Virus record (IMG/VR): IMGVR_UViG_3300044620_001605
Location: 1 to 43,704 of that record
Strand: one strand, 5' to 3'
From: a virus
DNA: 43,704 bases
Shown: in pieces, positions 25,737 through 32,594 of the stretch
Position numbering within the stretch: the first letter of the stretch is position 1
Layout of the letters: every line of letters begins with the position of its first letter
Made by a program: the position numbers and the translations under genes
The notes under the pieces: generated by a model
What the model saw: only the letters and a program-made list of their open reading frames with translations
Told to the model about the DNA's origin: nothing
Databases searched by the model: none

Positions 25737-25876
25737 AAATCGCGTCAAATCAAAAATCATAGGCGATTTTAGCGAGCCGGAAGAAATGAAATTTTCGACA
25801 CCTCCAAACAAGGATCAAATAGTCCATTTCCGACTTCATCGGCAAAATCACAAGCAATCGCAAATTTAAAACGATT
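25737..25876. repeat. Imperfect repeats with inverted halves, ATCG-containing
   Basis: The 250-bp gap holds two related blocks, each opening AAAATCACAA and closing CGATTTTAG (25730-25771 and 25844-25879). Inside each are inverted halves: AAATCGC (25737) / GCGATTT (25763), and AATCG (25856) / CGATT (25872). They may be operators for the divergent genes on either side. Confidence 0.4.
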
Positions 25877-25918
25877 TTAGAGAACTTGCCCCCACCCCAT
25901 CGGACTTGGACCTATCTG

Positions 25919-25927
25919 TGCTAAAAT
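25919..25927 (+). promoter_or_regulatory. Extended -10 promoter of the metallopeptidase-like gene
   Basis: TGC-TAAAAT, an extended -10 element 22 bp before the ATG at 25949. No good -35 is visible, which extended -10 promoters tolerate. Confidence 0.4.
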
Positions 25928-25948
25928 TAGGCAAAAACCGGGGGTGCT

Positions 25949-26245
25949 ATGAAGCTTGCCAAATCTGTCTTGATCGCTGGTCAAAAGATCAAAGTTAAGC
26001 TCGTCGCAGACCTGCAAGACGCTGACGGCAAAATGCTGTGGGGAGTTTTCTACGCCGACGCAAATTTGATCTGCATTGACCAAGATGCTCCGCATGTTGG
26101 CAGAGTGTTTTTTCACGAGTGCTGCCATGCTGCGCTAGCATACACTGGCGCGAATATCGGACTTAGCACTGAACGAGAAGAACAGATTGTTACCGCACTG
26201 GAATATGCGCTGTTTGATCTTGTTGCAAAAATGAAAGACGAGTGA
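25949..26245 (+). CDS. Small zincin-like protein (HECCH)
   Basis: A 98-residue plus-strand protein, isolated among minus-strand genes. FFHECCHAAL (54-63) supplies an HExxH zinc/catalytic motif (His56, Glu57, His60), followed by a downstream Glu cluster (STEREEQIVTALE, 73-85) as third ligand, the arrangement seen in ImmA/IrrE- and SprT-like mini metallopeptidases. GGGGGT lies three bases before the ATG. The stop lies one base from the convergent stop of the next gene. A protease acting on a repressor or host factor is possible, but several phage proteins of this look are uncharacterised. Confidence 0.7.
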   Translation: MKLAKSVLIAGQKIKVKLVADLQDADGKMLWGVFYADANLICIDQDAPHVGRVFFHECCHAALAYTGANIGLSTEREEQIVTALEYALFDLVAKMKDE

Positions 26246-26246
26246 T

Positions 26247-26456
26247 TCATTCCGCGTAGTCTTTGCGAAACGCCAACGGCGGACAATCGCCGCAGCGTTC
26301 GACATAGATGTATTTATTTTTGGGCAACTCGCCGTAACGCTTTGTGCACTTCGGACAAATGAAACCATATTCTTTGGGATCAATTTCATCACGCCATGGC
26401 ATAAACATGGCACGCACATCTTCGATATGAAAAATTCGCTTTTCTTTGAAGCTCAT
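26247..26456 (-). CDS. Small zinc-ribbon protein
   Basis: A 69-residue protein with CPKC (34-37) and CGDC (55-58), a standard four-Cys zinc ribbon, and charged flanks. It lies 77 bp downstream of the helicase gene on the same strand. No strong ribosome site. An inverted repeat (AATGCTTATTA / TAATAAGTATT, 26460-26491) separates it from the helicase and could be an operator or weak terminator. Role unknown; nucleic-acid binding is plausible. Confidence 0.65.
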   Translation of the reverse strand: MSFKEKRIFHIEDVRAMFMPWRDEIDPKEYGFICPKCTKRYGELPKNKYIYVERCGDCPPLAFRKDYAE

Positions 26457-26533
26457 AGTAATGCTTATTAAAAATTTTATAATAAGTATTATTCTTTAGT
26501 ATCAAATGAAATGTCAAATTTTAATATGAACTC

Positions 26534-27802
26534 TCATAGAAATGGCACGTATGTGTTGATATTTAATTTATGTCTTAATTTAAGAGATCCAGTTTTCCCA
26601 TAACGATTTTTTGAAATGCTCATAATCGTTTCTTCGGATGCAATGTCGTCCTTGTGAAGAATCATCACCATGTCGGCATCTTGTTCAAGAGATCCTGAGT
26701 CCTTGAGGTGAGACAGACTTGGTACTTCTTTCACCAAACCTTTTTCTGCCTCGCGATTTATTTGCGCAAGACCTATGACTGGAATGCCCAATTCTCTGCT
26801 TAATTTTTTCATCTCGTCTGAGACAGTGCTGACTTGTTCGTACTTTGTTCTTGCTGACTTTACTCTCACCTGCTGAAGATAATCGACCACCACCAGATCG
26901 CATTCTCCTTTTCTGTGAAGTCGATGTACCGTTGCAAGTAGTGTATCCAAGTCCCATCCATTCTTTTCATCGACAACCGCACGAAGGTTTGCCAAGTCAT
27001 TTGCCGCTGTGACAAGTGCTGACAGTTCCATGTCGTTCATGTCCCCAGTCTGAAACTTATGAGTTGATATCTTCGCCTCTGCGGCAATAAATTTTTCTAT
27101 TAAATCTTCCTTATCCATCTCGTTTGAAAAGAATAGTGGCTTTGCAGATTGCTTGATCGCTTGCAATGTCGCAAATGAGGCAAACGATGTCTTACCCACC
27201 GATGTTCTGGCGGCGATAATGTAAAACCTCCCAGGAATGAAACCTTGCATGAACTCGTCAAGCTTTTGTATGCCAGTTGAATATCCACGCACCTTGCCAT
27301 TCTTTTTCATCATAATACGCTTTTCGATGCGCTCTACCGTCAAAGCAATCATCTCCCGCATGTTGTGAAACTCTACCATTCCGGTAACGCACTTCTCAGA
27401 TTTGTCGTAAATGTTTTTTATCTTGGTAACAATCTTCTCCGGCTTATCTGTGTTCTGAGAACTAAGTATTTCTTGGCAAACAGCACTCATGTCGAGCACA
27501 AGATTTTTTAGATTATGCCAGCTTAGAAGCTGATCCATGAAAAATGTAATGTTTGTTTCAGGAATGTAATTGCCAAGAATAGGGATCAGCATAGTCGCTG
27601 AATGACCATTTAGTTTGTCTTTGAGTACAGCATGATTAAATTCAACATCGCTGTTGAGCAATTCTTGGATCACTGTAGCGATTTTAATCCTGTTTACATC
27701 ACCAAATATTTCTGGGTTCCATTTGTTTTTAACTTCAGGCCAGTATCTTTCTGGACGATAGATAACCATTCCTAAAACCTGATTTTGATATTCGTAGTTC
27801 AT
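26534..27802 (-). CDS. dnaB: Replicative DNA helicase, DnaB type
   Basis: A 422-residue DnaB-family helicase. I start it at ATG 27802, which has AGGTGG five bases upstream and overlaps the initiator's TAA (TAATG); a GTG at 27811 is the alternative. The N-terminal ~150 residues form the primase-interacting helical domain (YEYQNQVLGMVIYRPERYWP). The RecA-like core shows Walker A ARTSVGKTSF (~198-207), SNEMDKEDL, Walker B LVVVDYLQQV, and GLAQINREAE plus the LKDSGSLEQDAD motif. It would unwind the fork 5'-3' after loading by the neighbouring initiator. Confidence 0.92.
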   Translation of the reverse strand: MNYEYQNQVLGMVIYRPERYWPEVKNKWNPEIFGDVNRIKIATVIQELLNSDVEFNHAVLKDKLNGHSATMLIPILGNYIPETNITFFMDQLLSWHNLKNLVLDMSAVCQEILSSQNTDKPEKIVTKIKNIYDKSEKCVTGMVEFHNMREMIALTVERIEKRIMMKKNGKVRGYSTGIQKLDEFMQGFIPGRFYIIAARTSVGKTSFASFATLQAIKQSAKPLFFSNEMDKEDLIEKFIAAEAKISTHKFQTGDMNDMELSALVTAANDLANLRAVVDEKNGWDLDTLLATVHRLHRKGECDLVVVDYLQQVRVKSARTKYEQVSTVSDEMKKLSRELGIPVIGLAQINREAEKGLVKEVPSLSHLKDSGSLEQDADMVMILHKDDIASEETIMSISKNRYGKTGSLKLRHKLNINTYVPFL

Positions 27803-28641
27803 TAAATCCACCTAATTCCCGGTTTATCAAATACCGATTCAGGTTCTTTTGTTGTCTTAGCAATCGCTACTAATATCTTGTTCATGTTTCGTTCGATCAT
27901 CCCTACGGGATAAAATTCCTTGGCTAGGAAGGAGTCGTTTAAATTAAAATACGCTTCCACGATCTGGATCGCCTTGTCCTTGCCATGCTGTTTGGTTAAA
28001 CGAACAAATGTCCCAGCCGCGACTGGAGTTATCGCTGTGTCTGTTCCATACCTTTGCTTAAAAAGTTCACAGTACCTGTCTATGACCTCATTGGTGCCAA
28101 TTGATTCTTTTTTAGGCTTTGGTTCTTTTGGGGCTTTTGGTGTTCTGGTTTTCTTTTGCGGTCTTACCAAATCGATTTCTTGAAATTCTGAGAGAGTATT
28201 TAAGTTAGTTACCTTAGTTACTTTAGTTACCTTAGTTAATATGTTGTGGTCCGTTTGTGGTCCGTTTGTGGTCTGATTGTGGTTTTGATTGTGGTCGTAA
28301 TTTTTAAAATCCTGCATTTCGTCATAATTATTGATGGTTATGATGGTTCCAGTGCTTGTGGTTTTGATTGTGGAAAAATTGAGTTTTTGGAGCAAGTGCA
28401 AACGACCTCGAATTGTGTTTGGCGGCACTTTTAAAGCCTCACTTATCTCTTTTATGCTGGTTACAATTTGACCACGAACCAGCGCGACTCTCTGATGACC
28501 AGCCCTAACAGCACGCTTACTGTCTACAAAATTAGCACGCCCAATCAACCAAACGATCAGAGCCAAATCGATGCCATCAGTCATGTAGTCTTCAATCGCT
28601 GATCGCGGCACAACAAACCATCCGTTGTTAAATCGAGACAT
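27802..28641 (-). CDS. Replication initiator-like protein with winged-helix N-terminus
   Basis: A 279-residue protein. Residues ~20-110 look like a winged helix of phage replisome organisers (LALIVWLIGRANFV; RGQIVTSIKEISEALKVPPN; TIRGRLHLLQKLNF). A low-complexity linker follows (Asn/His-rich, then TKV repeated three times), a Pro/Lys-rich segment, and a C-terminal domain (ELFKQRYGTDTAITPVAAG; GKDKAIQIVEAYF) that probably contacts the helicase. GGGGGGCG precedes the ATG. The linker DNA carries iteron-like repeats, as the lambda O gene does. Placed directly before DnaB. Confidence 0.75.
   Translation of the reverse strand: MSRFNNGWFVVPRSAIEDYMTDGIDLALIVWLIGRANFVDSKRAVRAGHQRVALVRGQIVTSIKEISEALKVPPNTIRGRLHLLQKLNFSTIKTTSTGTIITINNYDEMQDFKNYDHNQNHNQTTNGPQTDHNILTKVTKVTKVTNLNTLSEFQEIDLVRPQKKTRTPKAPKEPKPKKESIGTNEVIDRYCELFKQRYGTDTAITPVAAGTFVRLTKQHGKDKAIQIVEAYFNLNDSFLAKEFYPVGMIERNMNKILVAIAKTTKEPESVFDKPGIRWI
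28205..28296. repeat. Iteron-like tandem repeats inside the initiator gene (candidate origin)
   Basis: Four 9-bp units TTAGTTACC/T (28205-28240), then four units of GTGGTCCGTTT type with an 11-bp period, the last 12 bp (28246-28290), and a partial copy, followed by AT-rich DNA. The 11-bp spacing puts every copy on one helix face. Coding-wise they give the repetitive linker of the protein. Confidence 0.55.
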
Positions 28642-28915
28642 ACGCCCCCCTCATGTCACACAGACCTGTTTTTAAATCATTTTCTAATCTAGTCATGGCA
28701 ATCTCTTCTTCCGTCCAGCCGCTTTGAGCAGAAATTTCTTCAAACTTTTCTTGATCGAATTTGAGTTTCAAAAGCCGCTCGACTTCATTTTTGACGTAGA
28801 ATGCTTGTGCTTCATTTAGTGAGTCCAGATTGACGTCAAAAACATGACAAAGGACTTCATTAGCAATAGCTTTTTGACCTAAGAATTCTTTTAATTTTTC
28901 AAGGTTAGTTTGCAT
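28628..28915 (-). CDS. Hypothetical protein upstream of the initiator
   Basis: A 95-residue, charged helical protein (LEKLKEFLGQKAIANEVLCH; VKNEVERLLKLKFDQEKFEE) without signal or membrane segments. The stop overlaps the initiator start by 14 bp, so the two are co-translated. The ribosome site is weak. It heads the replication operon. Family unknown; a regulator or partner of the initiator is possible. Confidence 0.7.
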   Translation of the reverse strand: MQTNLEKLKEFLGQKAIANEVLCHVFDVNLDSLNEAQAFYVKNEVERLLKLKFDQEKFEEISAQSGWTEEEIAMTRLENDLKTGLCDMRGAYVSI

Positions 28916-28999
28916 GACGCATCTTTTTTGTTGCTGCGTCCGGGCTTACGCTGTATATTCTTTTTAGTAAGTCAATAGCCGCGATTTATTGACCGAATC

Positions 29000-29036
29000 G
29001 ACCTCGGAAGCATGAAATTCCGGGGTCAATTTTTTA
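29000..29036 (+). terminator. Strong stem-loop with U-run, plus strand
   Basis: GACCTCGGAA (29000-29009) pairs fully with TTCCGGGGTC (29018-29027, one G-T) around an 8-base loop, followed by AATTTTTT. It is oriented against the flanking minus-strand genes, so it would stop antisense plus-strand transcription from entering the endolysin gene. Confidence 0.55.
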
Positions 29037-29084
29037 TAGGTGAATTTGATGACGAAATATTTGTAGATGAATATATGTAGTTTT

Positions 29085-29540
29085 TCAAGCCGAAAAAATG
29101 ATCGACCAAAGCGATAATAATCCTTGCTCTTTTGCAATTGTCGCAGCTTTTGAAATCTTTATGCCGCCCGTAATTTGAACGTGAGCTTTTTCAAAAGATA
29201 ATATTTCAAAGCCATGCTTTTTAAAAATTGCATGAACCTTGTCCCACGGATCATCTTTATTCCATTGCCACTTACCGCCCCATTTAAAGCACAAATCACA
29301 AGCAATGCCGTACTGATGATAAGACTGCCCGCCGCGTGCTTTTGTGACTATTTTTCCTTCGCGGGTGCGCCCTTGCGCATAAAGCCAGTCTTGCCGATCT
29401 TCGCTGCGAAACCCCTCGAACATTTCAATTTCAAGATGCTGCGCATGACATTCATCAAGTGCAATTTGCAATCTCTTTGCAAAAAATGGCGCTAATAAAG
29501 TTTTATCGCGATTTATTTGTTGGACATCCTGCTTGTACAT
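29085..29540 (-). CDS. Endolysin, M15-type peptidase (L-alanyl-D-glutamate / DD-carboxypeptidase-like)
   Basis: A 151-residue zinc peptidase that cleaves peptidoglycan peptides. ATG 29540 is chosen because GGTGAG lies seven bases upstream; a TTG at 29558 would add six residues. M15 landmarks: GFRSEDRQDWLYAQGRT (43-59), SYHQYGIACD (73-82, zinc His75 and Asp82) and AHVQ (119-122, third ligand His120). The C-terminus (AKEQGLLSLWSIIFSA) is amphipathic/hydrophobic and could help cross or touch the membrane. It lies far from the holin candidate, between replication and early operons on the minus strand. No signal peptide. Confidence 0.85.
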   Translation of the reverse strand: MYKQDVQQINRDKTLLAPFFAKRLQIALDECHAQHLEIEMFEGFRSEDRQDWLYAQGRTREGKIVTKARGGQSYHQYGIACDLCFKWGGKWQWNKDDPWDKVHAIFKKHGFEILSFEKAHVQITGGIKISKAATIAKEQGLLSLWSIIFSA

Positions 29541-29548
29541 GATATTAC
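29521..29548 (+). promoter_or_regulatory. Predicted early plus-strand promoter
   Basis: TGGACA (29521-29526), 16 bp, TATTAC (29543-29548), 31 bp before the first early gene. It overlaps the start of the divergent endolysin gene, so the two may be mutually exclusive. Confidence 0.45.
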
Positions 29549-29579
29549 TCACCGCCAAATTTCTTGAAAGGAAAAATCT

Positions 29580-29750
29580 ATGTCAGCAGCGCCGACTCAT
29601 TATGAACGAATTAATGTCATTGTATCACGGTCTTTAAAACGAGAGTTAGTAAGACAAGCCAAAGCAGGAAATACAAGCTTGACTTATATTATGAAAAGTG
29701 CCCTCAACTCTTGGCTAAACGAGCCAAAAAAAAAGAGGATTAAGATATGA
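29580..29750 (+). CDS. Ribbon-helix-helix DNA-binding protein
   Basis: A 56-residue ORF that opens the early plus operon. The core RINVIVSRSLKRELVRQAKA, then GNTSLTYIMKSALNSWL, fits the ribbon-helix-helix (Arc/MetJ/CopG) pattern: a short beta strand with alternating hydrophobics, two helices separated by a GNT turn. GAAAGGA precedes the ATG, and the TGA overlaps the next ATG (ATGA). Being first in the operon and next to the divergent endolysin, it probably autoregulates this promoter region. Confidence 0.75.
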   Translation: MSAAPTHYERINVIVSRSLKRELVRQAKAGNTSLTYIMKSALNSWLNEPKKKRIKI

Positions 29751-30304
29751 CAGACACTCTTTCAAATTTGCTTGCTGTGTTACAAGCGACAGAAGCAGAG
29801 ATTGATGCTTCGGTTGAAATCTCGACAGAGATGTGCGAAAGACATTTTCAACAGATGGCGTCAGCGCGTGAAAAGACCGACAGGCTGAAGTATTACATTG
29901 AACATTGCAAGCAAACGAGCGAGGCTTTTGAGTCTAAGTACAAAGAATTTAAGGCAGAATCGGCAAAATGGAAACGCCGTAAAGATTCTTTAGAAAATTA
30001 TGCTTTGTTTTGTTTAAGGAAATTTCCTGAAATTCAATGGCTTGGTTCTGACTATGAACTGACATCTCGAAAAAATCCGCATAGTTTAGTTTGTCCTTAC
30101 AAAAGCGAGAAATCGTTTAGCAATTACGTTCCTGAGGCGTATACAAATTATATACCTGAACAATATTTAGAGACTGTTGAAATAAAATTATTAAAAACCG
30201 ACACGATCAAAGATGATATCAAGTCTGGGATGAAATTATCATTTGCAGACTTAGAGCAAAAATCTCGTATCGTATTCAAGCCTAAAGCGAGGGAGTTAAA
30301 ATGA
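29747..30304 (+). CDS. Gp157-like protein
   Basis: A 185-residue protein resembling the 'siphovirus Gp157' family: a long N-terminal coiled coil ([60 protein letters not shown]) followed by a small beta domain ([50 protein letters not shown]). In many phages this gene precedes recombination functions, as here with Bet. Its role has been linked to resistance or recombination but is not settled. AAGAGGAT precedes the ATG. Confidence 0.75.
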   Translation: MTDTLSNLLAVLQATEAEIDASVEISTEMCERHFQQMASAREKTDRLKYYIEHCKQTSEAFESKYKEFKAESAKWKRRKDSLENYALFCLRKFPEIQWLGSDYELTSRKNPHSLVCPYKSEKSFSNYVPEAYTNYIPEQYLETVEIKLLKTDTIKDDIKSGMKLSFADLEQKSRIVFKPKARELK

Positions 30305-31230
30305 ATATTTTGGGTTCGTATGGAAAAGTTGTTGTGGATCAAAAAAACGACCACTTGATGACCAATCAACTTCAATACAATGATTTAGTCGCTGCAAAAC
30401 AGTCTTTTTCGTTTTCGCAAGAACAAGTTGACTTAATCAAAACGACAATATGTCGAGGTGCTAGTGATGATGAGCTTAAAATGTTTATTTATCAGTGCAA
30501 ACGCACAGGTCTTGATCCGTTTGCTAGGCAAATTTATGCAGTCAAGCGTTACGATTCTAAAGAAAAACGCGAAGTGCTCGGAATGCAGACAAGTATTGAT
30601 GGGTTTCGTCTGGTTGCACAACGATCAAATGCATATTGCGGTCAAGATGGGCCTTATTGGTGCGGTGATGATGGTATCTGGAAAGATGTTTGGCTATCTG
30701 ACAAGCCTCCAGTCGCAGCTAAAGTCGGCGTCTACAAGACAGGATTTGCTGCCCCGCTCTTTGCTGTGGCTAAGTTTAGTTCCTATGCACAAAAAAAATC
30801 AGACGGCAGCTTGACTCAGTTTTGGTCAAAGATGCCGGAGTTGATGATTGCAAAGGTCGCAGAGGCGCTGGCATTACGCAAAGCATTTCCCCAAGAATTA
30901 TCAGGACTTTACACTTCAGATGAAATGGAACAATCAAATGTTGCAAAGATTAACACCAAAGAAAAATCTCATACAGCGCATAATAGCGGCGCTTCAAATC
31001 CGACAGACAAAACTCAGGCTGTATCTGACGCTGCCACTGCTTATGAGACTTTCAAACTCGAAAACGAATCACAAATGAAACTGCTTGCCGATTTTCTCAC
31101 AGAGAGAGGTGCATCTAAGATTTTGCCTCAGTTTTCAAGCGCTCTCAAGGGATCGCCGTTTAATCGAACTACGATTGAAGCTTTGTGGGCAAAGTTTAAT
31201 CCTGAAGCGCCAGACGCCGAGCCGGAGTGA
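30301..31230 (+). CDS. bet: Bet/RecT-type single-strand annealing protein
   Basis: A 309-residue phage recombinase of the lambda Bet (RecT superfamily) kind, which anneals complementary single strands. Family landmarks: [20 protein letters not shown] (about 54-73), [31 protein letters not shown], and [20 protein letters not shown] followed by [12 protein letters not shown]. The C-terminal third is a variable tail. ATG overlaps the previous stop. No exonuclease partner is evident unless one of the small nucleases (VRR-NUC or SNase-like) fills that place. Confidence 0.9.
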   Translation: MNILGSYGKVVVDQKNDHLMTNQLQYNDLVAAKQSFSFSQEQVDLIKTTICRGASDDELKMFIYQCKRTGLDPFARQIYAVKRYDSKEKREVLGMQTSIDGFRLVAQRSNAYCGQDGPYWCGDDGIWKDVWLSDKPPVAAKVGVYKTGFAAPLFAVAKFSSYAQKKSDGSLTQFWSKMPELMIAKVAEALALRKAFPQELSGLYTSDEMEQSNVAKINTKEKSHTAHNSGASNPTDKTQAVSDAATAYETFKLENESQMKLLADFLTERGASKILPQFSSALKGSPFNRTTIEALWAKFNPEAPDAEPE

Positions 31231-31232
31231 GT

Positions 31233-31415
31233 ATGAATGATGAAAAAAAATCTGGAAAATTTGATTCTTTGCAGCATCTCTTATTTGATTGCGACATTTG
31301 TAATGATTTTCGCTTGCGTCAAAGCAGCGCTTTCAAAGCAGGGAAATTTTTTGTTTTTGTCATCGGTCTTTGCGCGTTTGCGATATTTTACGAATTCCTT
31401 TCGCGGAGGAATTAA
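31233..31415 (+). CDS. Small single-span membrane protein
   Basis: A 60-residue ORF (MNDEKKSGKFDSLQHL start). ATG 31233 has GGAG five bases upstream; a GTG at 31227 is the alternative. An N-terminal soluble part with CDIC is followed by a C-terminal transmembrane helix (FFVFVIGLCAFAIFYEFL). A competing frame starting at 31237 (72 codons) has no better site and overlaps the next ORF; I prefer this one because GGAGGA for the next gene sits exactly at its end. Confidence 0.55.
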   Translation: MNDEKKSGKFDSLQHLLFDCDICNDFRLRQSSAFKAGKFFVFVIGLCAFAIFYEFLSRRN

Positions 31416-31568
31416 GTGTTTTTTTACTTGGTTGTTAATTTTATTGCGATTTTAATAGCATTAATGGTTGTTATTATAAATTGCAACGCAATGGACTTAA
31501 AACTTTATTACATTGTTTTAGCTATTATTATTATTTATTCTTTTTTAAAGAAATTAGTGAGGTTTTAA
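31416..31568 (+). CDS. 50-residue two-span membrane protein
   Basis: A GTG-started ORF with an excellent ribosome site (GGAGGA, five bases before). It consists of two transmembrane helices (YLVVNFIAILIALMVVII; LYYIVLAIIIIYSFL) joined by a short polar loop NCNAMDLK, ending in basic KKLVRF. This is the topology of class II holins or small superinfection-exclusion proteins. The early position between bet and ssb argues for a membrane function early in infection rather than lysis, but this is open. Confidence 0.6.
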   Translation: MFFYLVVNFIAILIALMVVIINCNAMDLKLYYIVLAIIIIYSFLKKLVRF

Positions 31569-31569
31569 A

Positions 31570-31974
31570 ATGATTCAGATCAATTTAATTGGACATGTCG
31601 GCGGCATAGAAGCGAAAGCTAGTAAAAATGGCGAAACGCGGTGGACTGAGTTTTCTGTTGCTGTGAACAAAAAATCAAAAAAGGGTGGGGAACCTGTCGA
31701 AAAAGTTTTGTGGTTTACTTGCAATGCTTTTGGCAACACCGGCGAAAACGCGCTTAGTTTTGTGAAAAAGGGCCATAAGGTTTTCGTCACCGGAGATTTA
31801 GAGGTGACAGCTTATATCAACAAGCAAAATGTTGCAGTGCCAAAAGCGCAAGTGTCAGTGCGGCAGTTTGAGCTTCTGACAACGAAAGATGAGGCGGCCA
31901 CTATTAAATCATCTGTTGTTCAGCCGACGAATCATTATGCAGCAACTAGCAGTTTGGATGAGATACCATTTTAA
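31570..31974 (+). CDS. ssb: Single-stranded DNA-binding protein
   Basis: A 134-residue SSB of the bacterial type: an OB-fold N-terminal domain (IQINLIGHVGGIEAKASKNG; WTEFSVAVNKKSKKG; VLWFTCNAFGNTGENALSFV; KKGHKVFVTGDLEV) and a short flexible tail ending in the acidic tip DEIPF, which recruits replication and repair partners. GTGAGG precedes the ATG. It stands beside bet, consistent with joint action in recombination-dependent replication. Confidence 0.92.
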   Translation: MIQINLIGHVGGIEAKASKNGETRWTEFSVAVNKKSKKGGEPVEKVLWFTCNAFGNTGENALSFVKKGHKVFVTGDLEVTAYINKQNVAVPKAQVSVRQFELLTTKDEAATIKSSVVQPTNHYAATSSLDEIPF

Positions 31975-31978
31975 TTGA

Positions 31979-31993
31979 GCGAGGCGGGGATGA
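31979..31993 (+). repeat. 15-bp stop/SD/start cassette, copy 1
   Basis: GCGAGGCGGGGATGA. The SD GAGG lies five bases before the ATG at 31990, which opens a 9-codon frame rather than a full gene. Confidence 0.85.
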
Positions 31994-32019
31994 TTAATTC
32001 TAAAAATAAAAAGGAATAA
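31990..32019 (+). CDS. Possible 9-residue leader peptide
   Basis: MINSKNKKE then TAA, started by the repeated cassette and ending three bases before the lipoprotein ATG at 32023. Its own last codons (AAGGAA) serve as the ribosome site of the lipoprotein gene. It may be a translation-coupling leader or simply what is left after a gene was lost behind the cassette. Confidence 0.35.
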   Translation: MINSKNKKE

Positions 32020-32022
32020 AAT

Positions 32023-32388
32023 ATGAAAAAAGTTTTGATGTGTTCCGTATTAATGTTGTTTTTGAATGGATGTAGCGGGTGTGTTTATTTTGCGGAAATG
32101 GTAGGTCGTGCAAAACTTGCAGAAGCAGAAGGCTCAACAAAGATTCAGATTGAAGACGCCAAGGGTAAATTGGAGTCAGCAAAATTATTTTCTGATGCAG
32201 AAGTAGAAAGAGCTAAAGGTGTTGCAGCAGCTAATAAGATTATTGGAGATAGTTTAAAAAATAACGAAAGTTATCTTCGGTATCTATATATCCAAAATTT
32301 AGAAAAAGCTGAAGCAGCAGGTTCTTCTGTAATTTATATTCCAACAGAAGCAGGTTTGCCGATCCTTGAGGCAACAAGAAAAAGATAA
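32023..32388 (+). CDS. Phage lipoprotein resembling the C-terminus of SPFH/band-7 proteins
   Basis: A 121-residue predicted lipoprotein: MKKVLMCSVLMLFLNGC with lipobox LNGC (Cys17). The mature part is one long Ala/Glu/Lys-rich helix (AKLAEAEGSTKIQIEDAKGK; AEVERAKGVAAANKIIGDSL) and the end SYLRYLYIQNLEKAE...VIYIPTEAGLPILEA, a pattern I know from phage proteins that copy the C-terminal part of SPFH/prohibitin proteins. It should sit on the inner or outer membrane facing the periplasm. Candidate superinfection-exclusion or anti-protease factor; the function is unproven. Confidence 0.75.
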   Translation: MKKVLMCSVLMLFLNGCSGCVYFAEMVGRAKLAEAEGSTKIQIEDAKGKLESAKLFSDAEVERAKGVAAANKIIGDSLKNNESYLRYLYIQNLEKAEAAGSSVIYIPTEAGLPILEATRKR

Positions 32389-32594
32389 TGAAAATAAAAA
32401 AAGTTAAATTTTCGGTGCCTCAAATCAAAAGCGAACTTACGTTAGAAGTTTCTGTCGGAAAAGATGAAAATGGTAATCCATATTGGATACCTTTAAATCA
32501 TTTGCACCCGGAATTAAGATCCGTGGCTTTAGAAATTTATAATCGTGAAAGTAAAGGTGTTAGGGTGAATAGAAACGAAGCGAGGCGGGGATGA
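32388..32594 (+). CDS. Hypothetical 68-residue protein
   Basis: A basic, beta-leaning small protein (KIKKVKFSVPQIKSELTLEV; YWIPLNHLHPELRSVALEIY) ending in EARRG, which is encoded by the repeated 15-bp cassette. ATG overlaps the previous TAA (TAATG). No recognised family. Confidence 0.65.
   Translation: MKIKKVKFSVPQIKSELTLEVSVGKDENGNPYWIPLNHLHPELRSVALEIYNRESKGVRVNRNEARRG
32580..32594 (+). repeat. 15-bp stop/SD/start cassette, copy 2
   Basis: GCGAGGCGGGGATGA: encodes the C-terminal ARRG-stop of the upstream gene and supplies SD and ATG (32591) of the methylase gene. Confidence 0.9.

Noticed and set aside
31237-31455. 72-codon ORF overlapping the 60-residue membrane protein in another frame
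   Set aside because: Hydrophobic by chance of the same DNA; its start has a weaker site, and it would run through the GGAGGA-GTG start of the next ORF.
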